NCBI GenBank assembly: GCA_029718625.1
Contig: CM056391.1
Coordinates: 5,849,158-5,913,157, forward strand
DNA length: 64,000 nt
From: Synaphobranchus kaupii
Lineage: Eukaryota > Chordata > Actinopteri > Anguilliformes > Synaphobranchidae
Direction of reading: 5' to 3'
Each line of letters begins with the position of its first letter. Position 1 is the first letter of the stretch. Position numbers and translations under genes: made by a program. Shown piece after piece: positions 1 through 10,752 of the stretch. Under the pieces are notes generated by a model, which was given only the letters and a program-made list of their open reading frames with translations, was not told the DNA's origin and searched no databases.

Positions 1-810
1 GCTGTAAACTTAGATGTTTCATCACAGATTTTTAATATTTAGGAATAAAAGACTCGTCAATTGACAGACACACAAAAGGTGACACAGAAAGGGTCTACAT
101 TTTTCGATTACAATAGTTTTGCATCAGTTTAAACTTTTAGGGTCAATGTGACCCCAAACATAAAAGGCGTCATAAAATGTGAACATAATATGAGGGTTAA
201 TTTTCCAAACATTCAGCCATGTTGCATATCTCCGCATAGCAGACAAGGGTTAGCCTGAAATGCAGTGGAACGTTTCTTTGACTGCTTGTTAGATAATAAA
301 TTGCATAACGGTGCCATAATATTCCAGAATGCCAGATCTAATGTATTTGTTGCATTTGTTTATGTGTTATGAAAGTGCTCTGTGGATTTATTTAAGGACA
401 AAAGCTGCCTTCCTCCTTGGTAATCCTTCCATAGATTGAACTGTTAAAACTGAGTTAAAAACCAGTAAGGACCAAGACTCTAACAAGTTAGCAGTGGATT
501 TTAGTTTTTAGCGCGTTTTGTAGTGCACCACCACTTTTGTTCTTGCAAAAAATATATTTAAAATGTAATAAATAATAAATTACAAACTAGCTTTTTGGTG
601 CGAATTCGGTGTGTATCCTGAATATTACTATTATTATCCAGTCAATCCTTTACATTTTAATTTCTAAATGTTTCCACACTATCCTACAACTTCAGTTGAT
701 ATCTTTTTCAGAATGGAAAATTACCATTTAAATTATTCCGGACAACATAAATTGAATGCCCGTAGTTTTAATATTTACGGTAGGTTTCTCACAGTGGGCT
801 CCTCCTCAAT
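1..810. other. Upstream flank of unit 1, no gene seen
   Basis: This AT-rich stretch precedes the first promoter. I see no exon of the zinc finger family and no recognisable transposon. It may contain the 3-prime flank of a unit outside the window. Confidence 0.4.
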
Positions 811-819
811 CCGGAAGTA
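811..819 (+). promoter_or_regulatory. ETS-type promoter site of unit 1
   Basis: CCGGAAGTA lies 152 bp before the ATG at 963. The same word is found at a similar distance before every other exon 1 in the array. The ETS/GABPA family binds this core in TATA-less promoters. Use as a promoter is inferred from its repeated position. Confidence 0.6.
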
Positions 820-962
820 CATGGTGCATACGCGCATACATAACACCTTTGTATACAGTTACCAGCGTAAATTTCTTTTCATTACTCGTGCAGTTGACGT
901 TTTTATAGTTAAACGCAATAGTGCTACTTGTAAGGTGATTGTCAAAGCGCAAGCTGGCTACC

Positions 963-2226
963 ATGTCGGACTGTTCTGCATTTCATACGCAGCTTGCTTC
1001 CATAATGGAGGTTTTGGCGAATACGGCTGTGGCAGAAATCTGCCAACTTGTGGATGATGGATATGCAGTTTTACGTTTGGAAATGTCTCGAAGCCACAAA
1101 GAGAACGAATCCCTAAAGAGGAAATTAAAGATGTTGGAGCTGTCTCGAATGCGTGCAGAGAGAACAGGAACGTGTAGCAGTCCTGACGGAGTTGCGCAGG
1201 TTTCCAGTACCTTCCGAAGAGGAAGAGGTAAATTATGCACTCCTTCACAGCCATATTTGCATTAAGGCATAATAAAGATGTCTATGAACGACTGTCAACT
1301 TTCGCCACTCCTTTCTCCTATTGTTGTAGACCAGGGTCATGTCCCCGCTGTAGAGAGTGGCTTTGGCGTGCAGATGGGCGTTACGCTGTGCAGAGACCGA
1401 CAACCCACAGCTGAGCGCGAGGAACGCGCTCCAGTGGTCTCGAGGGAAAAGGTATCGGCTACGGTTACGGAACATATGCCGTAAGCAATATGCATATTAA
1501 CAAATGTAGTTTTGTTTTTTAAATCATAGTATTATTATTTCAATTTCAGAAGCAATGTGCTGACGTGTTAAATGTAAAAGAGGAGATACTTGAACACTCG
1601 GGGACCAGAGATCCACCTGGAGAAGTGAATATCAATGAGGACAGTAAGTACTGATAGTGTGGTTTGCTCCTTGACAGCAGTTTTTAATAACTTATTTAAT
1701 GCATTACAGTATGCAGTGCTGAATAATTAGAAATGAATTAATTTCATGCCAATCAACCAGTGCTCTTGCACTGCATGTGCACATATTGTATATTTCATGA
1801 CAGTTTTAGAATTTCATTGCACTGTAGCAGTGTGGGCCATTCCACGCCCGCACAACCAGAAATGGGACATAATTTCCCCAACGCTCTCAGCGCACCTAAA
1901 CTCTGCCAACTGAATCTTTTATACCAAAATCTGAGGGCTGGAAACAAATCATCACATTTCTGGTTGTGTTTGAATGGCATGGCCCATATTGTATGCAAGT
2001 ACAAACAGTTATGGAATATATGTGTTATTGCAGTGCATGTGACCACATTTAAATAGACCTTTTTTTTTTCCAATTCTCAATTTGTTTGTTGCTGAATCTT
2101 ATTTGGACTCGGTTTTTGAAAGTGATTTATTGTAAATTAGAGAGCAACATTCCCTGCATATCTGTTTTCTTTTGTCCTTGTTGAAAAAATATATATGTTC
2201 CTTGTCCCAAAGGTCATTTCATCTTG

Positions 2227-2272
<46 letters not shown>

Positions 2273-3225
2273 CTGCACAGGGGCGCTGTCAACATTTCTG
2301 TAAATTGTGAACCTGTCCATGGTCTTAATTAGTTCATTTGGTGACCTTTAATCACATAGATAACACATATTTTATTCATTTTTTCCCTCCAGGAGCTGTG
2401 GAGTGGAGGGCAGGCAGCAGGGAAAAGCGTCCCGTTCAGGAAACGCAGAATAAACCAGCGAAACACACAGAGGAGCTCACTGAGCAGCACAGGACCAGAC
2501 GCGCTGTTTGGGAGGTCAGTGGACTGGAATCTGCACTTAAAACGGAGCCAAGTTATACTGCTGGTAACAAGAAGGACCAACATTTAGGAACTGAAAATGG
2601 CAGTGCAGGTCTGTACCATCTGGACTCTGAGTATTTAATGTTTGGAAGAATAAGTCAACCAGGAGCTTTTTTAATTCCAGAGGTCGGGGAAACAGAGGCT
2701 GAAAATTCGGCTGGCCCATATGGACCAGTAACAGACTCAGAAAACCTGTCAGTTGAGTTGATTGATGTAACATCAGCTGTGAATGGATGTACCTCTTCTG
2801 ATACACATTTTATCACATCAGAAGGCATTCCTACTCATTGCAAAGATGTCACGAGAAAGAAATGGTTTGTTTGCAAGTACTGCGGGAAGAATTTCTCCCG
2901 GAGAAACGTTCTCGAAAAGCACCACAGAGTTCACACGGGGGAGAAACCGTTCAGCTGTTTACTGTGTGGAAAGAAGTTTTCAGATTCAAGTAACCTTAAA
3001 AAACATCAGAGTGTTCACACAGGAGAGAAACCGTTTCGCTGCGCACAGTGTGGAAAACGGTTTTCCGATTCGAGTAGCCGTAAAAGACATCAGACTGTTC
3101 ACACTGGAAAGAAACCGTTTGGATGCGCAGAATGTGGGAAACGTTTCACGCGTTCATGCCACCTTAAAAGGCACTGTCAACAGTTTCACTCTTGGCAGAT
3201 ACCATTTAGTGAACATGGTTTGTAG
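963..3225 (+). CDS. C2H2 zinc finger protein, unit 1 (4 exons, 4 fingers)
   Basis: The exons are 963-1227, 1330-1451, 1550-1643 and 2393-3225, giving 437 residues with GT-AG introns of phase 1, 0 and 1. Exon 1 starts MSDCSAFHTQLASIMEVLAN and ends in a charged heptad-like helix (RSHKENESLKRKLKMLEL), a likely dimerising coiled coil. Exon 3 has the SUMO-type core VKEE. Exon 4 opens with the family linker (core AVWEV) and ends in four C2H2 fingers from about residue 319, joined by TGEKPF linkers (TGKKPF before the last). Helix residues at -1,2,3,6 are R-N-V-K, D-S-N-K, D-S-S-R and R-C-H-R. Finger 3 has Arg where Leu is usual at helix position 4. The ATG at 963 is chosen because it matches the starts of paralogous units. 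This is probably a nuclear DNA-binding regulator. The target is unknown. Exon 3 is the most divergent in the array. Confidence 0.85.
2229..2271. repeat. (GT)n microsatellite
   Basis: A pure GT run of about 21 units in intron 3 of unit 1, 120 bp before the exon 4 acceptor. Confidence 0.95.
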
Positions 3226-3331
3226 AAACCCCTCATTTTGACATATAAAATACACAGCATAATTCAAGAGCAAGAATGGATTACAACAATGGACTCATGC
3301 TTAATAGACGAGTGGCAATCAAGGCTGTAAT

Positions 3332-4378
3332 TAGGGCTGGGTGATAAAACGATGTCGATAATTTTCGCGATAAAATTTGCCACGATAACGATGATAAACG
3401 TATGAGATTTATTTTCGATAAAACTATAATTTGCGTCCGTTTCTTCTACTTACCCAAATACAGCACGAACAGCCAATCAGAGCTAGACTTTCACGTTGCT
3501 GATGCGCCCACCCACTGAAAACAACGCTACTCAGGGTGACCACGAGTGTTTAGCTGACAGGAATGGGTCACCACGGCGAAATCAACCGAAAATGGTAGTT
3601 AGTAGGCGTTGGTTAATGTTAACTTGTTCAACGTTATACAGAAATAATTTATATATTGTATCAACGTTAGATGTCCAATAACAAACACCTACCTTGCAAA
3701 CCGTCAGTAGCCTACGGCTGAAAGTTATATTTATCCTAGCTTGTGCTCTTATTGGTAACAGAACCATGACGGTAATAAAGTTAACTTCGCTAACGCTAGC
3801 TATCATAGCTGCCTACACCTGCTGCATTTTTTCTGAAGCCATAAAAAAATCTCCCAAACTTGTCTTACTGTTCACGTATGCTTACTGTTCATAGTAAATA
3901 ACAAAGAAACGTGGACGGGCAGTTGTGAATGCGATAAAGCTTAAGATTGAAGCAAACCTGTATAAATTGAATTTACTCACGAGCAGGCGTCTGCTGGGTC
4001 CTAATGCTTATTTCATTATATGTGAAATAATCAGAAGGGAAAATTAAGGCAGATAAATCTGTGCTTATGGCCTATAAATAAGAGAATTTGTGCATCTTTT
4101 TCCATTTTTTCCCTTGTTGAGGCATTTTATTACCGGAGTGGAGGTAAAGACATTTTGGTTCAGTTGAATGCTTATGTCAATCCGTTGTTTCTAAAAATAA
4201 TAAATAATTTTCTATTTTAAACCACAATGAACCTTCTGGTTTCTTCAGGGTTCAGTCATAAGCGTAATACTCTTCAAAGTTTAAATGGAGCATTAAGCAT
4301 TATCGTGATAATTATCTATATCGAGCAATATAAAAAATATTATCGTGATACACTTTTTTGCCATATCGTTCAGCCCTA
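3332..4378. mobile_element. Non-autonomous hAT-type element (1.05 kb)
   Basis: The ends are inverted (TAGGGCTGGGTGATA and its complement TAGGGCTGAACGATA). They are flanked by the exact 8-bp duplication GCTGTAAT at 3324-3331 and 4379-4386, as expected for hAT. The interior has no transposase that I recognise. The paralogous flank of unit 2 (near 10047) has a single GCTGTAAT and no insert. Confidence 0.85.
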
Positions 4379-4386
4379 GCTGTAAT

Positions 4387-5470
4387 TGTTTATAATTTTG
4401 AAGAATCACTTCCTGTTCTTGTATTTATTGTGTAATGTTACTTCTCTTGTGATGTCATCCCAATATTTGGTGGAATAGAAAGCCCACAGTAAAATGCCTC
4501 AGGAATGGTAATTACTGTAACGTGCCTGGTGTATTTGTATGGCCTATGAAGAAATTGCATGACTTTTCTCAGTTTTATAAAAACCAGTTACTTTGGATGG
4601 GCATCTCCCCCATTGCATGCCCCCCCCCCCCCCCCCCCCCCCCCAGGGTCACAGGCATTTGGCCCACTTCCTCCCCCAGGGCCGGGACAACGTACCCAGT
4701 TGTCCCCCCACTGACGGCAGCCATGGACACCGGAGACCTGCAGTCTGACTGCGTGGGCTGCATAGTCCTCCAGCGCAGTGGCTGCGCAGTTCAGTGGTGA
4801 GTACAGGCATCGACAGGCTGAGGTGCCTCGGAGGGACACCCTTGTCTATCTACATTTCCCCAAACTCATGGAGGACGTTGCAGTGATTGGGACAGATCTA
4901 CAAAATCAACGGGGTGTTCCAAAGTAGGGGGAGGAATAGAATGGTGAGGGGGGGGCCGGGTGGATTTCAATGCCTGTTTCTATGGCAACTCGGTTGTGGC
5001 TTTGGCACACTCTCATCTTCTGCCCCTGAATTTAAGTGGATCCTGAAATTAATCAAGCCCTTCACTGGAAAGGTTAGTATCAGTAATGTCAAAAATGCTG
5101 GGAAGAATGCCCAGCCGTGTTGATGCAGTAAGTGGTTATGTGTGTGTTATTTCTATGAGCATAATTAATCTTTACACTGTGTTCATGATTAATTTATTAC
5201 TCAGTGTAATCTCTAAGGTTATTTCTGTTCATCTTTCCATTTTATACAGTAGTTTTCCCCATTGCAATTGTTTGGAATTTTCAAGTTCTGAGTCATATTG
5301 CAAAGTCTTTGTGCACCTTTTGTATGAATGTCACTGAATTGCGATCTGTAATGTGTTAGAAGAACATCCTGTAGTTAAAGGCAGTTCTATAAAGGATGCT
5401 GGACTTCAAATTGAGCAGAATAAACTTGAGAAAATATGCTTGAGTTTGTGGTATTCAGTTGAATCAGATT
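4387..5470. other. 3-prime flank of unit 1, paralogous to flank of unit 2
   Basis: The segments around 4387-4510, 4796-4925 and 5070-5460 reappear downstream of unit 2 (10047-10370, 10365-10500, 12640-13020), so the duplicated block reaches well past the stop codon. A 25-base C run lies at 4620-4644. The part at 4766-4925 reads as an open frame that I cannot assign. Confidence 0.6.
4620..4644. repeat. Poly-C tract
   Basis: An uninterrupted run of 25 C. The length is likely to vary between individuals and to be hard to sequence. Confidence 0.95.
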
Positions 5471-5899
5471 TTTAGTTACACATTACTGTTCTTTCTTTGG
5501 ATCTTTCTTATTCTTCTTTCATCCCATTTTTAAAGGCTATTAGTCCTACAGTTTTTATACTACCCTAGTACCCATACAAAATGCACACCACAATATGTGC
5601 AGATGGTTGCTATTCAAAATCTCAATGATACTAATTAGAGATGATTCATTATTAGCAATTTAAGATGCAAAAATTGACTTTGAAAATGAATTAAATTCCA
5701 TTTCCAATGGAAACATTACCATCCCAACATGTTTACATTTGCAGATTGGCATACCGTACATCTACATGGCTACCTACAATACATTAATAAATACTGCACC
5801 CCTAACCACAAAAATGCCTAGTTAGATGTAGGGTGTTGCAACTAAGATATTCGCCGGATAATCCATGTTGATGCTCCCTCTGCCCTGCCCAGCTATACT

Positions 5900-6060
5900 C
5901 TAAGTGTTTTAGTGTTTTACGGGTCAATTGAATGCATATCCTCTCATAAAGCTTCTCTTTGTAAGGTTCAACACAACCTTACAAGCATCTTCCCCAGTTG
6001 AGCAGCTTTTCTCTTTTGTGGGCATGATCTACCTGAAGGCAGCTCACAGCTGAATAGCTG
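5900..6060 (+). pseudogene. Possible hAT transposase C-terminal relic
   Basis: One frame around 5980-6055 reads ASSPVEQLFSFVG. This resembles the hAT dimerisation motif (A-x-S-x-P-x-E-R-x-F-S). The surroundings are degraded and no flanking repeats are visible. The match rests on a short motif recalled from family knowledge. Confidence 0.3.
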
Positions 6061-6690
6061 CAAAATTCTGAATGTGTGTTATAATAAATCCCAAACTACA
6101 ATTAAAGGTTCATACATTATTTTTGAGTGTCACAATTAAAATCTAGGCTATAGTTTATTTGGGCGTTAATGGTCATCTGTGCCGCTCAGCCTGCTCTTAT
6201 CAGCCATAGCCCAACGTTACCTTTTACGTTTGCTTTTTCAGTGCTACTGTTCTTTATTTTTATTGATATTAATGTATTTTTTATTAACTATGTCGTAATT
6301 AAGCAACAGTAGTCTAATGCCAGAATCGAACTTGCGCCAGCTAGTAGGCTAGTGCAACGTCGGGAATCTGTAGTAAAAGAAGAAAAAACACGCACAGCCC
6401 AAAGAAAACGTGCTGGAAAAAGATTGAAAGGTAAAATAAGAAAGGAATCCGCAAATGCTCCCTTATGCCAAATTTATAAATAGTTACCAAATGTGACGTC
6501 AAGCTCGAAATGTAACATTTGGTAACTATTAATACATTTGCATATCATATGCTATGCTACCTAGGATAAGAAAATGAAAGGGGTACTAAGCTACTTGCAT
6601 TATTTTAGATCAGAAAGCGCATTCTTATTCACTCCTTGTCATTTTGCTTGCAAACTTGTTTGTTGTTGAATTCTACCGCATAGGCTGAGT
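6061..6690. other. Spacer between units 1 and 2
   Basis: AT-rich DNA with no exon, RNA gene or repeat that I can support. Paralogy with the promoter of unit 3 begins at about 6686. Confidence 0.4.
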
Positions 6691-6769
6691 TCGTCCCGTT
6701 TCTGCTCCCGAGCTGCGCGAGCACTCTCCATTGTTTGTAAACAGGAAACTGATCTATGCATCATCGCCC

Positions 6770-6774
6770 ATTGG
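6770..6774 (-). promoter_or_regulatory. Inverted CCAAT box of unit 2
   Basis: ATTGG within CCCATTGGTCAAC, 44 bp before the ETS site. The same arrangement stands at 13901-13905 before unit 3. NF-Y binding is inferred. Confidence 0.4.
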
Positions 6775-6817
6775 TCAACGACGGCGGAAGAATTTGCCTG
6801 GAGGCGTGGCTAGTAGT

Positions 6818-6828
6818 CCGGAAGTAAA
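6818..6828 (+). promoter_or_regulatory. ETS-type promoter site of unit 2
   Basis: CCGGAAGTAAA, 211 bp before the ATG at 7029, in a roughly 145-bp promoter block (6686-6830) shared with unit 3. Confidence 0.6.
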
Positions 6829-7028
6829 TAGAGAACTTTAAAATAATAGTAAAAAACGCAACTAAATACCGTAGCTTCCCTTCCTATTTTAAAATGTGGC
6901 TCTTTTTAAATATCAATACTTTTTGAAGCACTGCTGAATTTACATCAACTCGCTTTATCCAAATTTGTTTGAGAGTGTAAAGTAATTAGTTTGATTTAAA
7001 AATTAGGCTACATACTGAGCTAGCTACA

Positions 7029-9945
7029 ATGGCTAATGGCGTTAATCTGAATTTCCATTCACAGCTTCGTTCCATTGTGGATACACTAGCAATGACGGCT
7101 GTGAAAGAAATCTCTTGCCTTGTAGATGATGGATTTGCGATCTTGCACCTGGAAATTTCGCGAAGCCTCCAAGAGAACGAAGCGCTTAAGTGCAAAATGC
7201 AGACGATGGAGCTTCAGATTGCGCGAGGATGTGTGGAGGAGTCGGGAATGCGACAACAGCTTGCAAAGTGTCGTTGCGGAGTTCAAAACGGTGAGTTGGC
7301 GTTCCGAAATATAGTATCTGGAAACGGTGGAGATTAACTGCACCTACAGTTATGTATATATTGGGTTATGGACCGTTTCTTGACCTACATCAGGATCCAG
7401 CGGTGGAAATCCAGGGGACATAACGTAAAAGGCCTACCATGTGTTTCTTCCACCCATAGACTCAGCCAGCTGATTTCACTAATTAGTTCTACCTCCTCAC
7501 TGAAGAATTATGTTAATTATCAAATCCAGGTGATTGGAGCAAAATACTGGGGAGGACTTTTACTGTCCGTCCCCTGGATTTCCACCTCTGTCAGGATCTA
7601 AGTGCATGCACTTACTGTACGTCGCTTTGGATAAAAGCGTCTGCTAAATGAATGTAATGTAAGTGTACGTGTAAATTTAAGTTGCTCATATTTAGAAAGG
7701 CAAGTCTTCAGACTGTGTCTTGGTTCCCCTCCCATCTCACCCCAACACTCCGTTTGTACTAATTCAGGTGATAGCAGAATATGTTATGGTTTAGGACTAT
7801 ATTTTTATGATATTGTTTCTCAGTGGCAGGCCTGCATTTTTTCTCATTCCAGACGACCGTCCAGTTCATCCTGTCTTTGGAAACCGTATGGACATCGCCC
7901 CGTGGACAGATGGAGAACCTACTGTCAGACACAAGGACGCTCCCACACAACCTACTGGCATGAAGAATGAGGTCAGTTTACCTGGAGCCAGCAGTAATGT
8001 TGTGAGCTGTAACTTGTATTGTTGTTTATTTTGCTTACATACAGTTATATTCTTTTAAGTGATGTCTTATGGGATATGAGTCGGTTGACCAAGTGTAAGA
8101 CATAATGCATATTCATGTTTTACGTGCAATATCCGTATAAGCACCTTATTCTGAATATAATTCTTAGTGGGGAAATACACTTAAAGTTGCACGTTCTCGT
8201 TTGCGGGGGTCTTGCGGGCATAATTAATTCACATGGTGACCTGGAAAACTCGCATTTTTGGAGCAAAGACTGGATATAATCAGAGTGCTGGATGGAAGAA
8301 AGCAACATATAACAATGAAACACACTACAGTTGATGGTTGTTGAGAGAGTCTCTGAACTATACTATCCTCCGTTCTTTTGCTAAGCCGCAAATGTGGAAG
8401 AGCGTAAAAACCAGCACCTCTCCCACATAATAACTGAAGGGAAATTCACACCCGTCTTGAGCCTTAACCAGTTATTATACTGGAATATAAGTGGCCCTAG
8501 TATCCTATTGTGCACATTAAGATTTTTTTCAGTGGGCCACTAATAGAAACAATGAAAATATTATTCAGAAAACATCAGTGCAATGTTTTTACCTTTCTCT
8601 TAACTGAGTTTCCCTTGTCAATTCCTATATGTGCTTTGATGTTTTGAGATATTAATTCAAGCTTAAACATTTTTTTTGACTGATGTAACTGCATATCTCA
8701 GTGGTCCAGCATTGATGTAAACTTGTAACTATCACATAGTTTGACCTGTGTGTTTGATAGCTGAACGGCTGGTCTCCAGTAAGATTAATCACCCCATTCC
8801 CCTGTTACAGTGTGCAGACATGGAGGAGAGGAGGACTGAAGCACTTCTTATAAAGGAGGAGAGAGTGGAAGAGGACAGAGACCCACAGGGAGAGATGAAC
8901 ACCAGGGAGGAGAGTAAGTAGAGAATGGGAGTTGTGTAATTACAGTGATGAGGTTTGTTGGACACAGTTCTGGCTGTCAGACTCATATATGAATCTCCAG
9001 TTTCAGATTCATATGGCTGCACTACTTTTATAAGACTGTACATAGAGCAGTGTAATCCATCTCATCATGGAAAGAGATCCACTTTGATGAATCTCAGTGA
9101 GCCTTGCAATCCACAATCAATAGCTTTAAGATCACAATCCTTTCAGACAGTTGAACTTAAACTCTGCAGCAACAAATGTCATGCAACCTACACATACGTT
9201 TTAAACATTAAAACATATTTAAAGAAAAATAAATGTACCAAAATAAGGCTCGTAAGACACTTCTTGAATGATCAATTTCCAAACACTTGCATTCCCACCA
9301 GGAGCTGTGGAGTCGTGGACATGCAGCAGGGAAAAACGTCCTGTTCAGGAAAATTTCATGTTTGGAAGAACAAGTCAACCAGGAGCTTTTTTAATTCCAG
9401 AGGTCGGGGAAACAGAGGCTGAAAATTCGACTGGCCCATATGGACCAGTAACAGACTCAGAAAACCTGTCAGTTGAGTTGATTGATATAACATCAGCTGT
9501 GAATGGATGTACCTCTTCTGATACACATTTTATCACATCAGAAGGCATTCCTACTCATTGCAATGATGTCACGAGAAAGAAATGGTTTGTTTGCAAGTAC
9601 TGCGGGAAGAATTTCTCCCGGAGAAACGTTCTCGAAAAGCACCACAGAGTTCACACGGGGGAGAAACCGTTCAGCTGTTTACTGTGCGAAAAGAAGTTTT
9701 CAGATTCAAGTAACCTTAAAAAACATCAGAATGTTCACACAGGTGAGAAACCGTTTCGCTGTGCGCACTGTGGAAAACGGTTTTCCGATCCAAGTAGTCG
9801 TAAAAGACATCAGACTGTTCACACAGGAAAGCAACCATTTCGATGTGCAGAATGTGGGAAACGATTCATGCGTTCATGCCACCTTAAAAGGCACTGTCAG
9901 CAGTCTCACTCTTGGCAGATACCATTTAGTGAACACGGTTTGTAG
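7029..9945 (+). CDS. C2H2 zinc finger protein, unit 2 (4 exons, 4 fingers, shortened linker)
   Basis: The exons are 7029-7290, 7853-7971, 8811-8913 and 9302-9945, giving 375 residues. Exon 1 is of the MANGV type (FHSQLRSIVDTLAMTAVKEI, then a coiled coil). Exon 3 reads [17 protein letters not shown], with a SUMO-type IKEE core and acidic residues after it. Exon 4 lacks about 60 linker residues, including the AVWEV core that all other units keep: it goes from REKRPVQE straight to NFMFGR. The four fingers (from about residue 257) are nearly the same as those of unit 1, including Arg at helix position 4 of finger 3. All predicted DNA-contact residues agree with unit 1. The deletion keeps the frame, so the gene looks intact. 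The exon 2 donor is GTCAGT. Confidence 0.82.
7398..7590. mobile_element. 193-bp hAT-type MITE in intron 1 of unit 2
   Basis: Perfect inverted ends of at least 17 bp (GGTGGAAATCCAGGGGAC, preceded by CAGC or CAGA) are flanked by the 8-bp duplication TCAGGATC (7390-7397, 7591-7598). The paralogous intron of unit 3 has one TCAGGATC at 14489-14496 and no insert. Confidence 0.88.
7600..7662 (+). repeat. Fish retroelement tail (GCTTTGGATAAAAGCGTCTG type)
   Basis: This sequence ends in an AATGTAATGTAA-type tail. Copies or fragments lie at 14868-14903, 15140-15200, 20180-20235 and 59160-59215. The copy at 20180 follows L2-like LINE remains, so it is probably the 3-prime tail of that LINE and of SINEs that use it. 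Confidence 0.6.
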
Positions 9946-10092
9946 AAACCCTTCATTTTGATGTATAAAGTACACAGTATACTTCAAATGCAAGAATGGA
10001 TTTCAACAATAGAAACGTGTTTAGGAGATGAATGGCGATCAGTGCTGTAATTGTTTATAATTTTGAAGAATCGCTTGTTGTTCTTGTATTTT

Positions 10093-10273
10093 AAACAAAC
10101 CATCCTGAGTCTGGTTCCTCCCAAGATTTCTTCCTATCTACCATCAGGGAGCTTTTCTTTGCCACTTGCCTTGGCTTGTTCTTGTCGGGGGTTTAGGCCA
10201 GAGATTTCCGTGATGCGTATTGTGACAATTGTTTGTGAAATGCGCTATATAAATACATTTTGGTTTGATTTAT
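10093..10273 (+). mobile_element. SINE or LINE tail insert in flank of unit 2
   Basis: This segment interrupts flank sequence that is continuous after unit 1 (near 4423). It carries the familiar fish motif GAAATGCGCTATATAAAT and ends in a TTTGATTTATT-like tail. Exact ends and family are uncertain. Confidence 0.5.
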
Positions 10274-10752
10274 TTATTGTGTAATGTTACTGCCCTTGTA
10301 ATGGTATCCCAATATTTGGTGGAGTAGAAAGCCCACAGTAAAATGCCTCAGGAATGGTCATCGGTGAGTAGAGGCATCGACAGGCTGAGGTGCCTCGGAG
10401 GGACACCCTTGTCTATCTACATTTCCCCAAACTCATGGAGGACATTGCAGTGATGGGACAGGTCTACAAAAACAACGGGATGTTCCAAAGAGAGGGAAGA
10501 ATAAAATGGGGGGGGGGGGAGGGGGGCGGAGATTAAGTTTTTGAATACTTGTTTCCATGGGAACCCATCTTTTTCCCCTGAATTTAAAGCTGCAGTGGAC
10601 AAGTTTGAAAATATGCAAGGCAAAAAGACTTCCCACTTTGCACTCCTCCCTCCTATCTCTCTCCTAAGCCCCTCCCACCAAATGATGCTCCAGTGCACGC
10701 GTGGAGACAGGAAGGAGTTTATTCTATGGGGAGGATCTTTGGCTTGTAGATA

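Noticed and set aside
939..962. Longer N terminus of unit 1 from an in-frame TTG
   Set aside because: The ATG at 963 matches the MS-type starts of units 8, 9 and 11. The upstream codons are not conserved.
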